Below, piece by piece: positions 1 to 9,866 of a DNA stretch of 64,000 bases (position 1 is its first letter; each line of letters begins with the position of its first letter). Made by a program: the position numbers and the translations under genes. Under the pieces are notes generated by a model. The model saw only the letters and a program-made list of their open reading frames with translations, searched no databases and was not told the DNA's origin. The DNA is from Paenibacillus_S sp043945595 (GTDB lineage Bacteria; Bacillota; Bacilli; Paenibacillales; NBRC-103111): assembly GCF_043945595.1 (NCBI RefSeq), contig NZ_JBIFNP010000001.1, forward strand, positions 930,001 to 994,000, given 5' to 3'.

Positions 1-1
1 G

Positions 2-1360
2 ATTCATACGGAGAGCCTGTTGAATTACTTGACGTTCCAATATGTGCCTGAGCCTGACACGATGTTCCGCGGCATACATAAGCTTCCGCCGGGCCATACC
101 GTGAAGCTGACGTTTGACGGCGAGATGTCGATCCGCCGCTATTGGGATCCGATGTTCGAGCCGGAGGAGCGTCCGATCGAAGAATATATCGAGCAGATCC
201 GAGAGGGCTTGAAGGACTCGGTCGTGCACCACATGCAGAGCGACGTGGACCGCGGCTGTTTCTTATCGAGCGGCATCGACTCGACGGCGATTGCCGCCCA
301 TATGAGATCGATCGAGCCGATCCGGACGTTCTCGGTCGGCTTCGAGGGTCCGAACAACGAAACGGAAATCGCCCGTCAGACGGCGAACGCTTTGGATACG
401 GAGCATCATGCGAAAATCATTACGCAAAACGACTTCTTCTCCACGCTGCCCAAGGCGGTATGGCATCAAGACGAGCCGGTTGCCGACCCGTCGGCCATTG
501 CGCTGTACCACGTGGCTCAGCTCGCGCGCGAGCAGGTGACCGTCGTGCTATCCGGCGAAGGCGCGGATGAGCTGTTCGGCGGCTACCGCATTTACCGCGA
601 GCCGCAGTCGCTTCAGCCGGTTGAACGGCTGCCGCTGCCGATTAAGCGCATGCTGCACGCGCTCGCCAGGCTGCTTCCCGACGGCGTCAAAGGGAAGAGC
701 TACCTGCTGCGGGGGACGACGCCGCTGGAGCACCGCTTCCTCGGCAACGCCAAAATTTTCTCCGAGGAGATGAAGGGCGAAATCGTCCGCATCGATCAGG
801 AAATGCTGCGCAGCTACAAGAATCCGCAGCAGATTGCACAGCAGTTTTATAACAAAACGCAGCATCTCGACCCGGTGACGCGGATGCAGTATATCGATAT
901 GAACCTGTGGCTTCCCGGCGACATCTTGATGAAGGCGGACAAAATGACGATGGCTCATTCCCTGGAGCTGCGCGTGCCGTTCCTGGATGTGGAGCTGTAC
1001 GAAGTTGCAAGAAAAATACCGGTGCAGTACCGGATCGCCGAAGGGACGACCAAATACATTTTCCGTAAAGCGATGGAAGGGCTGATTCCGGACTTTATTC
1101 TGAATCGTCCGAAGCTGGGCTTCCCTGTGCCTTTGCGCGACTGGCTGAAGGGGAACCAGGGCAAGGTGATTCTCGAGCAGATCGAGGCAAGCGGCATTGA
1201 GGATTATATCAATACCGGCACCGTGCGCCAAATGCTCGCGAAGCATCAAAGCGGCCAGGGCGACTACGCCCGCCGTATCTGGACGATTTATATGTTTGCC
1301 TTATGGCATGTAACGTATATGGAGGAGCTGCCTAAGCCGTCGCTTGCGACAGCCCTCTAG
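2..1360 (+). CDS. asnB: asparagine synthetase (glutamine-hydrolysing), C-terminal part; 5' end outside the window
   Basis: Converts aspartate, ATP and glutamine to asparagine. The reading frame is already open at base 2, so the N-terminal glutaminase domain with its catalytic Cys lies outside the window. The visible part is the synthetase domain: the PP-loop appears as SSGIDS near residue 90, and the family signature SGEGADELFGGY follows about 95 residues later. Known relatives are about 610 residues, so roughly a quarter is missing. A start at the TTG at 20 would give a truncated enzyme and is not believed. It ends 62 bases before the HAD gene. Whether it is AsnB or the sporulation paralogue AsnO cannot be decided from this part. 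Confidence 0.93.
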   Translation: MHTESLLNYLTFQYVPEPDTMFRGIHKLPPGHTVKLTFDGEMSIRRYWDPMFEPEERPIEEYIEQIREGLKDSVVHHMQSDVDRGCFLSSGIDSTAIAAHMRSIEPIRTFSVGFEGPNNETEIARQTANALDTEHHAKIITQNDFFSTLPKAVWHQDEPVADPSAIALYHVAQLAREQVTVVLSGEGADELFGGYRIYREPQSLQPVERLPLPIKRMLHALARLLPDGVKGKSYLLRGTTPLEHRFLGNAKIFSEEMKGEIVRIDQEMLRSYKNPQQIAQQFYNKTQHLDPVTRMQYIDMNLWLPGDILMKADKMTMAHSLELRVPFLDVELYEVARKIPVQYRIAEGTTKYIFRKAMEGLIPDFILNRPKLGFPVPLRDWLKGNQGKVILEQIEASGIEDYINTGTVRQMLAKHQSGQGDYARRIWTIYMFALWHVTYMEELPKPSLATAL

Positions 1361-1422
1361 GAGAAAGCCGGCCTGCTCGCCGGCCCGTCTCCTGACCCAC
1401 CACAAAGAAAAGAGGAAACCGC

Positions 1423-2160
1423 ATGGGGAACTATAAGCTGATAGCTCTGGATATGGACGGGACTTTTCTGACGGAGGATAAAACCGTATCCCAACAAAAC
1501 CGTGAAGCTATCGAAGCGGCGGCTGCGGCCGGCGTCACGGTCATGTTCGCGACAGGCCGGGGGATTCAGAACGTGCTGCCCTACATTGAGGAGCTGGATC
1601 TGCAAGCGCCTATCGTTACGGTGAACGGCAGCGAGGTATGGGCTGCGCCCGGCAAGCTGCATCACCGCTCCATTCTCGATATGCGGCTCGTTAACGACAT
1701 GCACCGTCTTGCACTGGAGCATGACACCTGGTATTGGGCATATGCGGTAGGGGAAATCTTCAATAAAGAGACATGGGCGAACGATATCGCAGGAAAGCAA
1801 TGGCTGAAATTCGGTTATTATTACGAGGATATTGACGTGCTTGAGGTCATCCGCAAAAAGCTGACGGGCTGGGACGCCCTCGAAATTACGAATTCACATC
1901 CTTTCAACATCGAGCTTAATCCCAAAGGAATCCATAAGGCTAGCGGGATCCGGCAGGTATGCGGGCTGCTCGGAATCGACATGTCGCAGGTCATCGCCAT
2001 GGGCGACAGCTTGAACGATGTGTCGATGATTCGGGAAGCGGGCCTCGGCGTCGCCATGGGCAACGCGCAGGACGAAGTCAAAGAGCTGGCCGATGTGGTG
2101 ACTGTAAGCAACGAAGAGCATGGCGTAGCGAAAATTATCGAGGCTTACGTATTGACGTAA
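1423..2160 (+). CDS. Cof-type HAD-superfamily phosphatase
   Basis: Predicted cytosolic phosphatase for small phosphorylated metabolites; the substrate is unknown. Motif I is DMDGTF near residue 10 with the nucleophile Asp. An ATGR motif II lies near residue 45, and motif IV GDSLND near residue 193 binds magnesium. The cap domain between them is the long Cof type, and 245 residues is shorter than the usual 270. An AGAGGAA ribosome site precedes the ATG. It runs in the same direction as asnB upstream and the DUF456 gene downstream (21-base gap), so the two small genes may share a transcript. No specific regulator is visible. Confidence 0.88.
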   Translation: MGNYKLIALDMDGTFLTEDKTVSQQNREAIEAAAAAGVTVMFATGRGIQNVLPYIEELDLQAPIVTVNGSEVWAAPGKLHHRSILDMRLVNDMHRLALEHDTWYWAYAVGEIFNKETWANDIAGKQWLKFGYYYEDIDVLEVIRKKLTGWDALEITNSHPFNIELNPKGIHKASGIRQVCGLLGIDMSQVIAMGDSLNDVSMIREAGLGVAMGNAQDEVKELADVVTVSNEEHGVAKIIEAYVLT

Positions 2161-2181
2161 GCCGGTTCGGGAGGCTTGTCC

Positions 2182-2667
2182 ATGGCATTGGCTGTAACGG
2201 CATGGATCATTGTCATTGTTTTGTTTCTGATCGGCATGGCCGGCGCCGTCTATCCGGTGCTTCCGGGCGCGGTTGCCATTTACGCGGCGTTTTTTATTTA
2301 CGGCTGGATGATGGGCTTCGAGCCGTTCGGCCTCTGGTTCTGGCTGACCCAGACGACCATTCTGATCGTCCTCCTGATCGCGGACTACTTGGTCAGCGCG
2401 CTCGGGGTGAAGAAGTTCGGCGGGAAGCGGGCATCCGTGATCGGCAGCACGGTAGGCCTGCTGGTTGGCCCGTTCGTCATCCCGGTAGCCGGTCTTCTGA
2501 TCGGGCCGTTCATCGGCGCCGTGATCGGCGAGCTGCTGGTCGGCACCGAGTTCAAGCAAGCGCTGCGCGCGGGCTTGGGGGCGCTGGTCGGCTTTTTTTC
2601 CGGGCTTGTCGTGAAGGTCATCCTGCAGCTTTTGATGATTCTATTATTTATTATCTGGGTTCTGTGA
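2182..2667 (+). CDS. DUF456 family membrane protein
   Basis: Small integral membrane protein of 161 residues, almost wholly hydrophobic, with about four or five membrane segments and the glycine/proline-rich turns (PVLPGA, GLLVGPF) typical of DUF456. The function of the family is not established. An in-frame TTG at 2176 is too close to the GGGAGG ribosome site (2169-2174); the ATG at 2182 has the normal 7-8 base spacing and was chosen. It lies between the HAD phosphatase and the flippase gene, all on the same strand. Confidence 0.8.
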   Translation: MALAVTAWIIVIVLFLIGMAGAVYPVLPGAVAIYAAFFIYGWMMGFEPFGLWFWLTQTTILIVLLIADYLVSALGVKKFGGKRASVIGSTVGLLVGPFVIPVAGLLIGPFIGAVIGELLVGTEFKQALRAGLGALVGFFSGLVVKVILQLLMILLFIIWVL

Positions 2668-2730
2668 CAGGCGTTATGGGGCAGGACAGACGAAGCTTCG
2701 TTTATTTCGGGCAGGGAGAAGGTTTAAGTC

Positions 2731-4398
2731 TTGGCTAAGGATTCGTTGGTAAAAGGCACGTTAATTTTGACATTAGCGGCACTCGTTGCGCGGGCCCTGG
2801 GGGTCGTGCAGCGGATACCGCTTATTTTGCTGCTGGGCGAGCTGGGCATGGCGGCCTATGGGATCGCCTTCAATTTGTATTCCATGCTGCTGGTGGTAGC
2901 TACGGCAGGCATTCCAAGCGCGCTCAGCAAAATGATCTCCGAGCGCACGGCGCTCGGTCTTCATGCCGAGGCAGGCCGGGTATACAAGGCGGCCCTTTGG
3001 TTCGCCGCCGCCGCCGGCTTCGTCATGGCGGTCATTCTGTATGCGGCGGCACCTTATTACGCTGAGCGCATCATTAATCCGCAGGCGGCGCTGCCGATCC
3101 GCGCTTTGGCGCCGGCACTGCTTCTGTTCCCGCTGATCGCGATCATGCGAGGTTATTTTCAAGGACGCCGGATGATGATGCCGAACGGATTGTCGCAAAT
3201 CATCGAGCAGATTTTCCGGGTGGTGACTTCGGTTCTGCTGGCCTATGTGCTGCTCGGCCACAGTCTGGACTGGGCGGTAGCCGGCGCGTCGTTCGGCGGC
3301 GTGATGGGCAGTGTGGCCGCCGCGGCGGTCATGGTTTACTACGCCGCCAAGCTGCGCCGCAGCGACCGGTCCGAGGCGGTGGCTGCGGCTCCGGAGCCGC
3401 CGAGCACACTGCCGTTCAAAACGATTTACGCGCAATTGTTCAAGCTGTCGATTCCGATCGTGATCTTCTCGATGACGGTGACGCTCATTTATACGATCGA
3501 TTCTTCCATCGTTACCCTTCTGCTAAGAGATCAGGTAGGCGAGCAAAATGCAAGAGAAATACTGGGGATTCTCGTCGGACGAGCCCAGTCGCTCGCCGGC
3601 ATTCCGATTATTTTGGCCGTCGCGCTCAGCCAATCGGTTGTGCCGATCATTTCGTCGGCTTATTCCCAGAAGGATATGAAGCAGGTGTCCGATCAGACGG
3701 GGAAGGTGCTTCAGCTGTCCATCTTGTCCGGGCTTCCGATGGTGCTGGTCATCTGTCTTGCGGCAGGGCCGATCAACGCCTTTATTTTCGGGAATCCGAC
3801 AGGCTCTTCCGTCGTAGAGAGCTACGCGGCACCGATCATCATCTTGCTGACGGTCAGCGCCCTGTTCCAGATTGTGATGCAGACCTCGGGCGCGGTGCTG
3901 ATGGGTATGGGCAAAATGCGCGCCCTCGTGCTGCACGTCGTGGCCGGTATCGCGGTGAAGCTGATCGGCAGCTATGTGCTGGCTCCCGCACTCGGGATTT
4001 ACGGCATTATTGCGGCCACCTGCCTGTGCTTTGTCGTGATGACGATACTGAACCTGCGGGTGCTGCGCGGAGAAGTGGCATACCGCGTGCTGGGCGCGAA
4101 GCGCTGGTTCGGCCTGGCGCTGACGACGGTGATTATCGCCGTCGTCGGTATCGGACTCGATGTGCCGGTACAGCGCTTCGTTACGCCGTTCGGCAGCCCG
4201 CGGTGGGATGCGGCGCTGCAGACCGTTATCCTGTGCGGTGTAACCGGCGCGGCGTATCCGGTGCTGCTGATGCTAACCCGTACGCTGCGATTGTCCGATT
4301 TGCAGCACATGCCGAGCCCGGTGCAGCGGCTGGTCCGCAAATTCGCGCCTAAGCTGCTGCGCGGCGGCGCAGGTGCAGGCGAGAAGGATAGAGGCTGA
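2731..4398 (+). CDS. MurJ/SpoVB-type lipid flippase (YtgP-like, MOP superfamily)
   Basis: A 555-residue polytopic membrane protein of the polysaccharide-transport branch of the MOP superfamily, which includes YtgP (a lipid II flippase in B. subtilis) and SpoVB. The N-terminus (LVKGTLILTLAALVARALG) is the conserved first helix of this group, and about 14 hydrophobic segments can be counted. A basic C-terminal tail follows the last helix. The length fits YtgP (about 544) better than SpoVB (about 518). The start is TTG with AAGG eight bases upstream. The likely role is flipping lipid-linked cell-wall precursors; a sporulation-specific role cannot be excluded. Confidence 0.85.
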   Translation: MAKDSLVKGTLILTLAALVARALGVVQRIPLILLLGELGMAAYGIAFNLYSMLLVVATAGIPSALSKMISERTALGLHAEAGRVYKAALWFAAAAGFVMAVILYAAAPYYAERIINPQAALPIRALAPALLLFPLIAIMRGYFQGRRMMMPNGLSQIIEQIFRVVTSVLLAYVLLGHSLDWAVAGASFGGVMGSVAAAAVMVYYAAKLRRSDRSEAVAAAPEPPSTLPFKTIYAQLFKLSIPIVIFSMTVTLIYTIDSSIVTLLLRDQVGEQNAREILGILVGRAQSLAGIPIILAVALSQSVVPIISSAYSQKDMKQVSDQTGKVLQLSILSGLPMVLVICLAAGPINAFIFGNPTGSSVVESYAAPIIILLTVSALFQIVMQTSGAVLMGMGKMRALVLHVVAGIAVKLIGSYVLAPALGIYGIIAATCLCFVVMTILNLRVLRGEVAYRVLGAKRWFGLALTTVIIAVVGIGLDVPVQRFVTPFGSPRWDAALQTVILCGVTGAAYPVLLMLTRTLRLSDLQHMPSPVQRLVRKFAPKLLRGGAGAGEKDRG

Positions 4399-4795
4399 CG
4401 CGCGGAGAAGCAGATGTAGGCGAAGGAGACAGAGGCCAGTCCCGCAAGCGGCGGGGATACGGCTTCTTTTGCGGGAATGTGAAGCAAAGACACTAGGCTC
4501 CGGGCGATCTGTTAGGAATCGGATCGTCCGTTTCTTTTTTCGGTATCGAAACCGGCAGGCTTTCGGGATTCATACCGGCAGGCTTTCACTGTTCCGCTGC
4601 AAGCTGGTTACCCGCATTCTTACGGGCAGGCTCTGAATCTTGCGGCTTCAGCAATCGGCTTGGGGGCGCGGGCCCATCGTTTTCCGTACGGTTCCGCCCC
4701 TCCCGGATTTGAAACTTGGCGCCAATCATGATACGGTGAACTAACAAACTAACGCTATAGTGATAGATGAAGATGCAAACTGGAGGGAATTAGGT
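4399..4795. other. intergenic region upstream of cysK with a short direct repeat
   Basis: About 400 bases without a convincing gene. The 14-base sequence ACCGGCAGGCTTTC occurs at 4551-4564 and again at 4574-4587, and a degraded third copy follows near 4623. A 7-base inverted repeat (CCCGCAA/TTGCGGG) near 4440-4475 lacks a T run and may be a weak end signal for the flippase gene. No T-box or S-box leader is visible in front of cysK, and no convincing -35/-10 pair could be assigned. Confidence 0.5.
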
Positions 4796-5731
4796 ATGGC
4801 TCATATCGCCAAAAGCTTAACGGATTTAATAGGAAACACCCCGCTCCTGGAGCTGTCCAATTATAATAAAAACCATCAGCTGGATGCCAAGCTGGTAGCA
4901 AAGCTGGAGTTTTTCAACCCGACCGGGAGTGTGAAGGACCGGATCGGCTTTGCGATGATCAAAGCGGCCGAAGAGCAGGGGCTGCTCAATGAAAATACGA
5001 CGATCATTGAACCGACGAGCGGCAATACGGGTATCGGACTGGCTTTTGCCGCAGCTTCGCTGGGCTACCGTTTGATCATTACCCTGCCGGACACGTTCAG
5101 TGCGGAGCGGCAGAAGATGATGAAAGCCTTGGGAGCCGAGCTGGTGCTGACACCGGGCAGAGAGGGCATGCGGGGAGCGATTCGCAAAGCGGAGCAGCTG
5201 TCCCAGGAGATCCCGAACTCGTTTATTCCCCAGCAGTTCAGCAATCCGGCGAATCCCGAGATTCACCGTAAGACCACGGCCGAAGAAATCTGGCGGGATA
5301 CCGATGGTCAAGTCGACGTGTTCGTGGCGGGTGTAGGCAGCGGCGGAACGATCACCGGGGTAGGGGAAGTGTTGAAAAAGTACAACCCGTCCGTACGGAT
5401 TGTTGCTGTAGAGCCTTTCGAATCGCCGGTTCTTTCCGGAGGAAAGCCGGGCGCTCATAAAATTCAGGGCATCGGCGCAGGCTTCGTCCCTGATATTTTT
5501 GATAAAAGCGTTGTCGATGAGGTCGTAAAGGTTAAAGGCGACGATGCGATACAGACTGCGCGCACCTTAGCCCGAAGCGAAGGGCTGCTGGTAGGCATTT
5601 CCTCCGGCGCGGCGGCGTTTGCGGCGACTCAGCTGGCCGGCCGTCCTGAAAACAAAGGCAAGACGATCGTCGTCCTTCTGCCGGATACGGGCGAACGGTA
5701 TTTATCGACGAATTTGTTCCAGGAAGAGTAA
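4796..5731 (+). CDS. cysK: cysteine synthase A (O-acetylserine sulfhydrylase)
   Basis: PLP enzyme that makes cysteine from O-acetylserine and sulfide in the cytosol. The PLP lysine is K47 in PTGSVKDR, the substrate loop is TSGNTG near residue 75, and the glycine-rich phosphate-binding loop GSGGTITG lies near residue 180. At 311 residues it has the normal length. A longer reading from a GTG at 4760 is possible, but the GGAGGG site at 4782-4787 points to the ATG at 4796. The gene stands alone and is closed by a strong terminator. CymR control, known for the B. subtilis gene, was not recognisable in the upstream sequence. Confidence 0.95.
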   Translation: MAHIAKSLTDLIGNTPLLELSNYNKNHQLDAKLVAKLEFFNPTGSVKDRIGFAMIKAAEEQGLLNENTTIIEPTSGNTGIGLAFAAASLGYRLIITLPDTFSAERQKMMKALGAELVLTPGREGMRGAIRKAEQLSQEIPNSFIPQQFSNPANPEIHRKTTAEEIWRDTDGQVDVFVAGVGSGGTITGVGEVLKKYNPSVRIVAVEPFESPVLSGGKPGAHKIQGIGAGFVPDIFDKSVVDEVVKVKGDDAIQTARTLARSEGLLVGISSGAAAFAATQLAGRPENKGKTIVVLLPDTGERYLSTNLFQEE

Positions 5732-5737
5732 AAAATT

Positions 5738-5797
5738 AAACAGCTCATGGAGGATCGGCTTCTAAAAGGAAGCGGATCTCCCCTGAGCTGTTTTTTT
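5738..5797 (+). terminator. rho-independent terminator after cysK
   Basis: AACAGCTCA pairs with TGAGCTGTT around a further imperfect stem, followed by a run of seven T. It begins seven bases after the cysK stop codon. Confidence 0.85.
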
Positions 5798-5968
5798 GTT
5801 CTGTATAAAGTATGTGCGCCTTGGAAATGACGCGCAGCGGCTTATTGTGCAGATGCCAACAGGGAGGGGAGGGCCCCTGAAAATAATCGAGCTGCGCTTG
5901 CCGTACGTCTTCGTTTCTTGACGACTCGTAACCGTTATTTGTGATTTTGCTGTTCCAAGGACACCCAA

Positions 5969-6553
5969 TTACAGCCCGCGCCCCCGGACCTTGGCATAAA
6001 TTAAAGTGTCGCGAAGCTCCCCGCATGGCGAACAGCTGTCGGACTGCAGCAGCGCCTCCCGGGTAAAGCCGAGCCGCTCGGCTACGGCCCGGCTTTTGGC
6101 GTTCTTCGCATCGCAGCGGATCTCGATGCGCTGCGCGTGCAGCTCCTCAGCGGCAAACTGCGTAATGCCCGCAGCCGCTTCCGTAACGTAACCGCGGCCG
6201 CTTTCGGAGGTACGGACCCAGTAGCCGATCTCGAACCTTCTCGCCTGCCAATGAATGCGGTGAAGGCCGCTGCAGCCGATAAGCCGCCCGGACTCCTTAT
6301 GAAAGAACAGCAGGCGCAGATCGCTGCGCTCCAGAAATTTAAGACGGGATTTGCGAATCTCGATCTCCGATTCTTCGACGGACGGCAGCCGCTGCGCCCA
6401 AGGCATCCACGGCTTGAGCTCTTCTATGCTTTCATGCACAGCCTCGTTCACCGCCAGGCCGTCACCCCAAAGCGGCGCACGGATGAGCAGCCGCTCGGTT
6501 TCGAATTGCTCGGGAAATGAGATAAGAATCGGATCTTGTACAGGCATTTCCAT
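5969..6553 (-). CDS. GNAT family N-acetyltransferase (RimJ/RimL-like)
   Basis: Acetyl-CoA-dependent N-acetyltransferase of 194 residues. It starts with the FETERLLIRAP strand typical of the RimJ/RimL group. It carries the acetyl-CoA loop region around SGRGYVTEA near residue 118 and ends with the family's NAKSRAVAERLGFTREA helix-strand. The substrate may be a ribosomal-protein N-terminus or an amine, but the sequence does not show which. The ATG at 6553 is preceded by GGAGGG at normal spacing. It lies downstream of the DUF2515 gene on the same strand with a 70-base gap, so co-transcription is possible. Confidence 0.85.
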   Translation of the reverse strand: MEMPVQDPILISFPEQFETERLLIRAPLWGDGLAVNEAVHESIEELKPWMPWAQRLPSVEESEIEIRKSRLKFLERSDLRLLFFHKESGRLIGCSGLHRIHWQARRFEIGYWVRTSESGRGYVTEAAAGITQFAAEELHAQRIEIRCDAKNAKSRAVAERLGFTREALLQSDSCSPCGELRDTLIYAKVRGRGL

Positions 6554-6626
6554 CGTCCGGACCCTCCAATGCGAATGTAAATTTTACATAATTTAACACA
6601 CGGAGAGACGGTTGGCAACGTCTTTT

Positions 6627-7937
6627 TTACTCAATGAAATCCCCTGCCAGTACGGCCAACTCGATTTTGTTAAGGCCTAGGCAGTATTCCTGCGTCATTT
6701 CGAAGGCGAACGGGGGCTCGGCGGAGGAAATCCATTGCAGGCAGTCCGTGCTGCGGAGCCAATCTCCGGTTTCCGCCTCCGCCACAGGACGGTCCTTCCA
6801 GACGGTTTCAAGCCTCGGGCTGTACAAGAGTGAGGCGCCTGGGCGCAGGCTGCAGCCGTCCAGCCACTCTTTCAGCTGGCCTCTCGGTACGGGCGGCCCT
6901 TGCCTGACCGGGGCGAACAGATGTGGCCAGTAATCCGATCTCGAGCCGGTATGGCGGACCCGTTCGGCGAAGCGAAGGATGCCTGCATGCACGGAAGGGA
7001 TGCCGAACAGGACGGCATACAGCTTTTTGCCGAATTGAATCCGTTCATCCAGCTTGGTGAAATCCTCCAGAATGAGTCCGGCTAAGCGCACCTTGCCTTG
7101 ATCTTCGTAGGGGAATACGACCTGATTCAGCTGAAGCAGCGACTGCGCATAGAAAAACAGCGTATTCAGCACATGCTTCACATAGTACGGATGCTGAGCG
7201 ACCCGCTGCTCGATGTAATGCTGCTCATTGACGATCAGAGCTACCGTCAGCAGGGCGCTGTCGCGTCTCTCCCAGAACAGCTCCCATACGGGGCGCATAA
7301 ACCGGGACACGCGCAGGGGAGCCAGCAAATGAAACAGCGGTCGGCTCGCGCGGAGGCTGGCCTCATACAGCAGCAGCTGCGGGTACGCGTCCTGAAAGAT
7401 GAGCGCGTTCGCCCGCTCCAGGAAAGCGAAAACATGCTCCTGCTGCCGGCCGTTAAGCAAGTAGGGAAGCAGCTCTCCTCTCAGATCGGTCATACTCCAC
7501 CCGCCGTTGCGGGACACCATGTGGGCGAGCAGCGCCCAATGGAGCTCGGGGCGTCTTTGGAACAGCTCCCAATACGCCTGGGTGCGCGTCACATTATTGC
7601 GGTTCCGCTGCGTCACAGCCTCGCGAATTTGAAGAAGGAGCTGCCGGTCTTGAGGAGGCAGGGACCTTTTCTCGGAGGCGCCGCCCCCAATGAAAGAGCC
7701 TGCAGCCGGATTCGTCAGCGAAGCGGATTGGGCAGGGGAGAGGAGGGCTTGCAGCTTCGACTCCAGCAGAGCGGCGGACTCCTTCGGTATGCGGATGCCC
7801 TGCATATGTTCCAGCTGCTGGCTTTCATAGATCAGCGTACCGGCTTTTCCTTTCATCCACTGTCCGATTTCCTGAGGCACATCCGTCAGCTTTTGCAGCA
7901 AATCCCAGCCGTTCCAACGGGCTTTTCCTTGTGTCAT
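6627..7937 (-). CDS. DUF2515 family protein (YppC-like)
   Basis: A 436-residue soluble protein matching the DUF2515 family (B. subtilis YppC), whose function is unknown. There is no signal peptide and no membrane segment. The centre is rich in aromatic and leucine residues and looks helical (for example LTVALIVNEQHYIEQRV). An in-frame ATG 17 codons upstream exists, but AAGGAG stands nine bases before the ATG at 7937, which was therefore chosen. It is divergent from the stalk-domain lipoprotein gene at 8118, with a shared 180-base promoter region, and is followed by the GNAT gene. Confidence 0.7.
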   Translation of the reverse strand: MTQGKARWNGWDLLQKLTDVPQEIGQWMKGKAGTLIYESQQLEHMQGIRIPKESAALLESKLQALLSPAQSASLTNPAAGSFIGGGASEKRSLPPQDRQLLLQIREAVTQRNRNNVTRTQAYWELFQRRPELHWALLAHMVSRNGGWSMTDLRGELLPYLLNGRQQEHVFAFLERANALIFQDAYPQLLLYEASLRASRPLFHLLAPLRVSRFMRPVWELFWERRDSALLTVALIVNEQHYIEQRVAQHPYYVKHVLNTLFFYAQSLLQLNQVVFPYEDQGKVRLAGLILEDFTKLDERIQFGKKLYAVLFGIPSVHAGILRFAERVRHTGSRSDYWPHLFAPVRQGPPVPRGQLKEWLDGCSLRPGASLLYSPRLETVWKDRPVAEAETGDWLRSTDCLQWISSAEPPFAFEMTQEYCLGLNKIELAVLAGDFIE

Positions 7938-8117
7938 GCAGCGTAGACTCCTTTCCAAACGTGTGCTCGCTATGCAAATAAATTCCAAATAAAGGACTTT
8001 TACTGGTTCGTGTCGAATTATTTATATGTGCACAATGGAGCCTTTTTTCCAGTTCGCGCGTATATACATAGGCGGGGAACGTTTTGCGCACTTATTATTC
8101 TTTTTTTGGAGGTAGGC

Positions 8118-9689
8118 ATGAAAAACAATAGGAATTACAAATGGCTTTCGGTTTTTCTCGTGGTTCTGCTTGTCATTCTGGCGGGCTGCCAATCCGTGAA
8201 TGGCTTGGATCTGAACAAAATGATTCAAAACGGGGCCAGCGTTAAATCGCTGCAAGGCTCGCAAACTTTTGCGCTGGAGTTTATCGCAAATCCGTCCGTT
8301 AAGCTGGACGAAGAGAATCAGCGTTTGCTGGATCTGTTTGCCAATGTGAAGCTGAATCTCGATGAAGTGAAGCAGCAGGACTTGACACATGCTTCGGTCA
8401 AAGGCTCGTTTGAATACGCCAAAGGCCGGATCCCTTTTCAAATGACGATCAGCGATCAAGACTATACGTTCCAGATTGAAGGCGCGAAGAAGCCGGTTGT
8501 CATACATAACGGTCCGGCCAATATGGAAGAGCTGAAGCAGACGCTGTCCAAGGAAATGCAAGAGCAGCTGAAGCAGCTCTACGCCAAGTCGGCGGAGCTG
8601 ACGCCGTCCCTCGTTTCCTACTTGAGCGGCAATGCCCCGAACCCGGCTAATATCAGTGTGTCGGATTCCCAAACGTACATTCATAATGAAGGCTTGAGCC
8701 TGAAAAAGGTTCACGTTGAAATTAAAGGCAGCGAGCTGCTGGACCTGTTCAAAGCGTTTGCTACCAACCTGGTTGCTGACGAGAAGGGCATGAAGGACAT
8801 ACTCGGTCAAATCTATGATGTCGTAGCTCCGTTCATGAAGCAGGCGATCAAAGAGAACGCTCAAGGCCAGGCCGATCCGATGAACCAGATGATTGAGCCT
8901 TACTTGAACAACAAAACTTTGGCTGTGGAGTTTGCCTTCACATTCCTGAACTCGAATTTGAAAAAAATGCTGGCCGATTACGATACCTATACGGCACAGA
9001 TCAAAGACAACGAGGCTGCGCGCCAGCTGTTAAGCGATCAGCAAACCTTGAAGTTGGATATTTATGCGGACCGCGATCTGATGCCGCGTAAAACGAATAT
9101 GGAGCTGAACCTCCAGTTCACCGGCGAGGATACGAGCATCCAAGGCTTGAAGATCACTTCCACGAGCGAGACCTGGAATTTGAATCAGCCGGTACAGGCG
9201 GATGTAATCGACACCAGCTCAGGCGTGGTAGAGCTGAACGGCCTGTCCAAGCCGTCCAGATTGCTGGCGGGACTGGATCCCAATTCCCAGCTGTACTCGC
9301 TGTTGAAAAATGATTTGCGCATTACGAAGAAAGATATTCAAATGATTGTCGACAATGACGATACGTACGGGGCTTCGACCAAGCCGTATAATGCGAACGG
9401 GACGATTATGGTTCCGGCACGCTTTGTCGTTGAACAGCTGGATGCGGACGTTGACTGGGATCCGGCTACACAGCAGGTAACGATCACCGATTGGGTCAGC
9501 GGCGCGGTTATTAAGCTGAACATCGGAAGCAAGCAGGCTTCCGTCAACGGCATGATCAAGCCGCTTGAAACCGAAGCGGAACTGACGAACGGCTCCACCT
9601 TCGTCCCTGTCCGCTTCATTGCGGAAAGCATGGGAGCGACCGTGAAATGGGATCAAGAACTGCAAATGGTGACGATTTCCAGAGACTAA
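8118..9689 (+). CDS. lipoprotein with C-terminal copper-amine-oxidase-N (stalk) domains
   Basis: A 523-residue secreted lipoprotein. The signal peptide ends in the lipobox LAGC, making Cys24 the lipidated residue. The middle 370 residues are a helical-looking, family-specific region without a recognised domain. The last 110 residues carry two units of the Cu_amine_oxidN1 fold with the typical VPARFVVEQL and VPVRFIAESMG strands. These stalk domains are common in Paenibacillus surface proteins, and no copper or oxidase activity is implied. The start is the ATG after TTTTGGAGGT. It probably sits on the outer face of the membrane. Confidence 0.85.
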   Translation: MKNNRNYKWLSVFLVVLLVILAGCQSVNGLDLNKMIQNGASVKSLQGSQTFALEFIANPSVKLDEENQRLLDLFANVKLNLDEVKQQDLTHASVKGSFEYAKGRIPFQMTISDQDYTFQIEGAKKPVVIHNGPANMEELKQTLSKEMQEQLKQLYAKSAELTPSLVSYLSGNAPNPANISVSDSQTYIHNEGLSLKKVHVEIKGSELLDLFKAFATNLVADEKGMKDILGQIYDVVAPFMKQAIKENAQGQADPMNQMIEPYLNNKTLAVEFAFTFLNSNLKKMLADYDTYTAQIKDNEAARQLLSDQQTLKLDIYADRDLMPRKTNMELNLQFTGEDTSIQGLKITSTSETWNLNQPVQADVIDTSSGVVELNGLSKPSRLLAGLDPNSQLYSLLKNDLRITKKDIQMIVDNDDTYGASTKPYNANGTIMVPARFVVEQLDADVDWDPATQQVTITDWVSGAVIKLNIGSKQASVNGMIKPLETEAELTNGSTFVPVRFIAESMGATVKWDQELQMVTISRD

Positions 9690-9762
9690 CCGTGCTTTGG
9701 CTGAAATGAGCAGCTATGCTTATCGTTTCCAGCCGGGAGGCAGCTCATGCTGCCGGCGTATA

Positions 9763-9816
9763 AAAACAAAAAGGAAGAGCCTGATTCCGCCGGATCAGGC
9801 TCTTCCTTTTTGTTTT
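9763..9816. terminator. bidirectional terminator between the stalk lipoprotein and the RHH gene
   Basis: AAAAAGGAAGAGCCTGAT pairs with ATCAGGCTCTTCCTTTTT around a short loop. There is an A run on one side and a T run on the other, so it can serve the convergent genes on both strands. Confidence 0.9.
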
Positions 9817-9866
9817 GCAGACTTCCCTGCGGGAAAGAATGCGGAGCGGGAGTGCATCCGGCTCCG

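Noticed and set aside
6605..6630. Terminator between the GNAT and DUF2515 genes
   Set aside because: The short stem has its T run on the plus strand, while both genes are on the minus strand.
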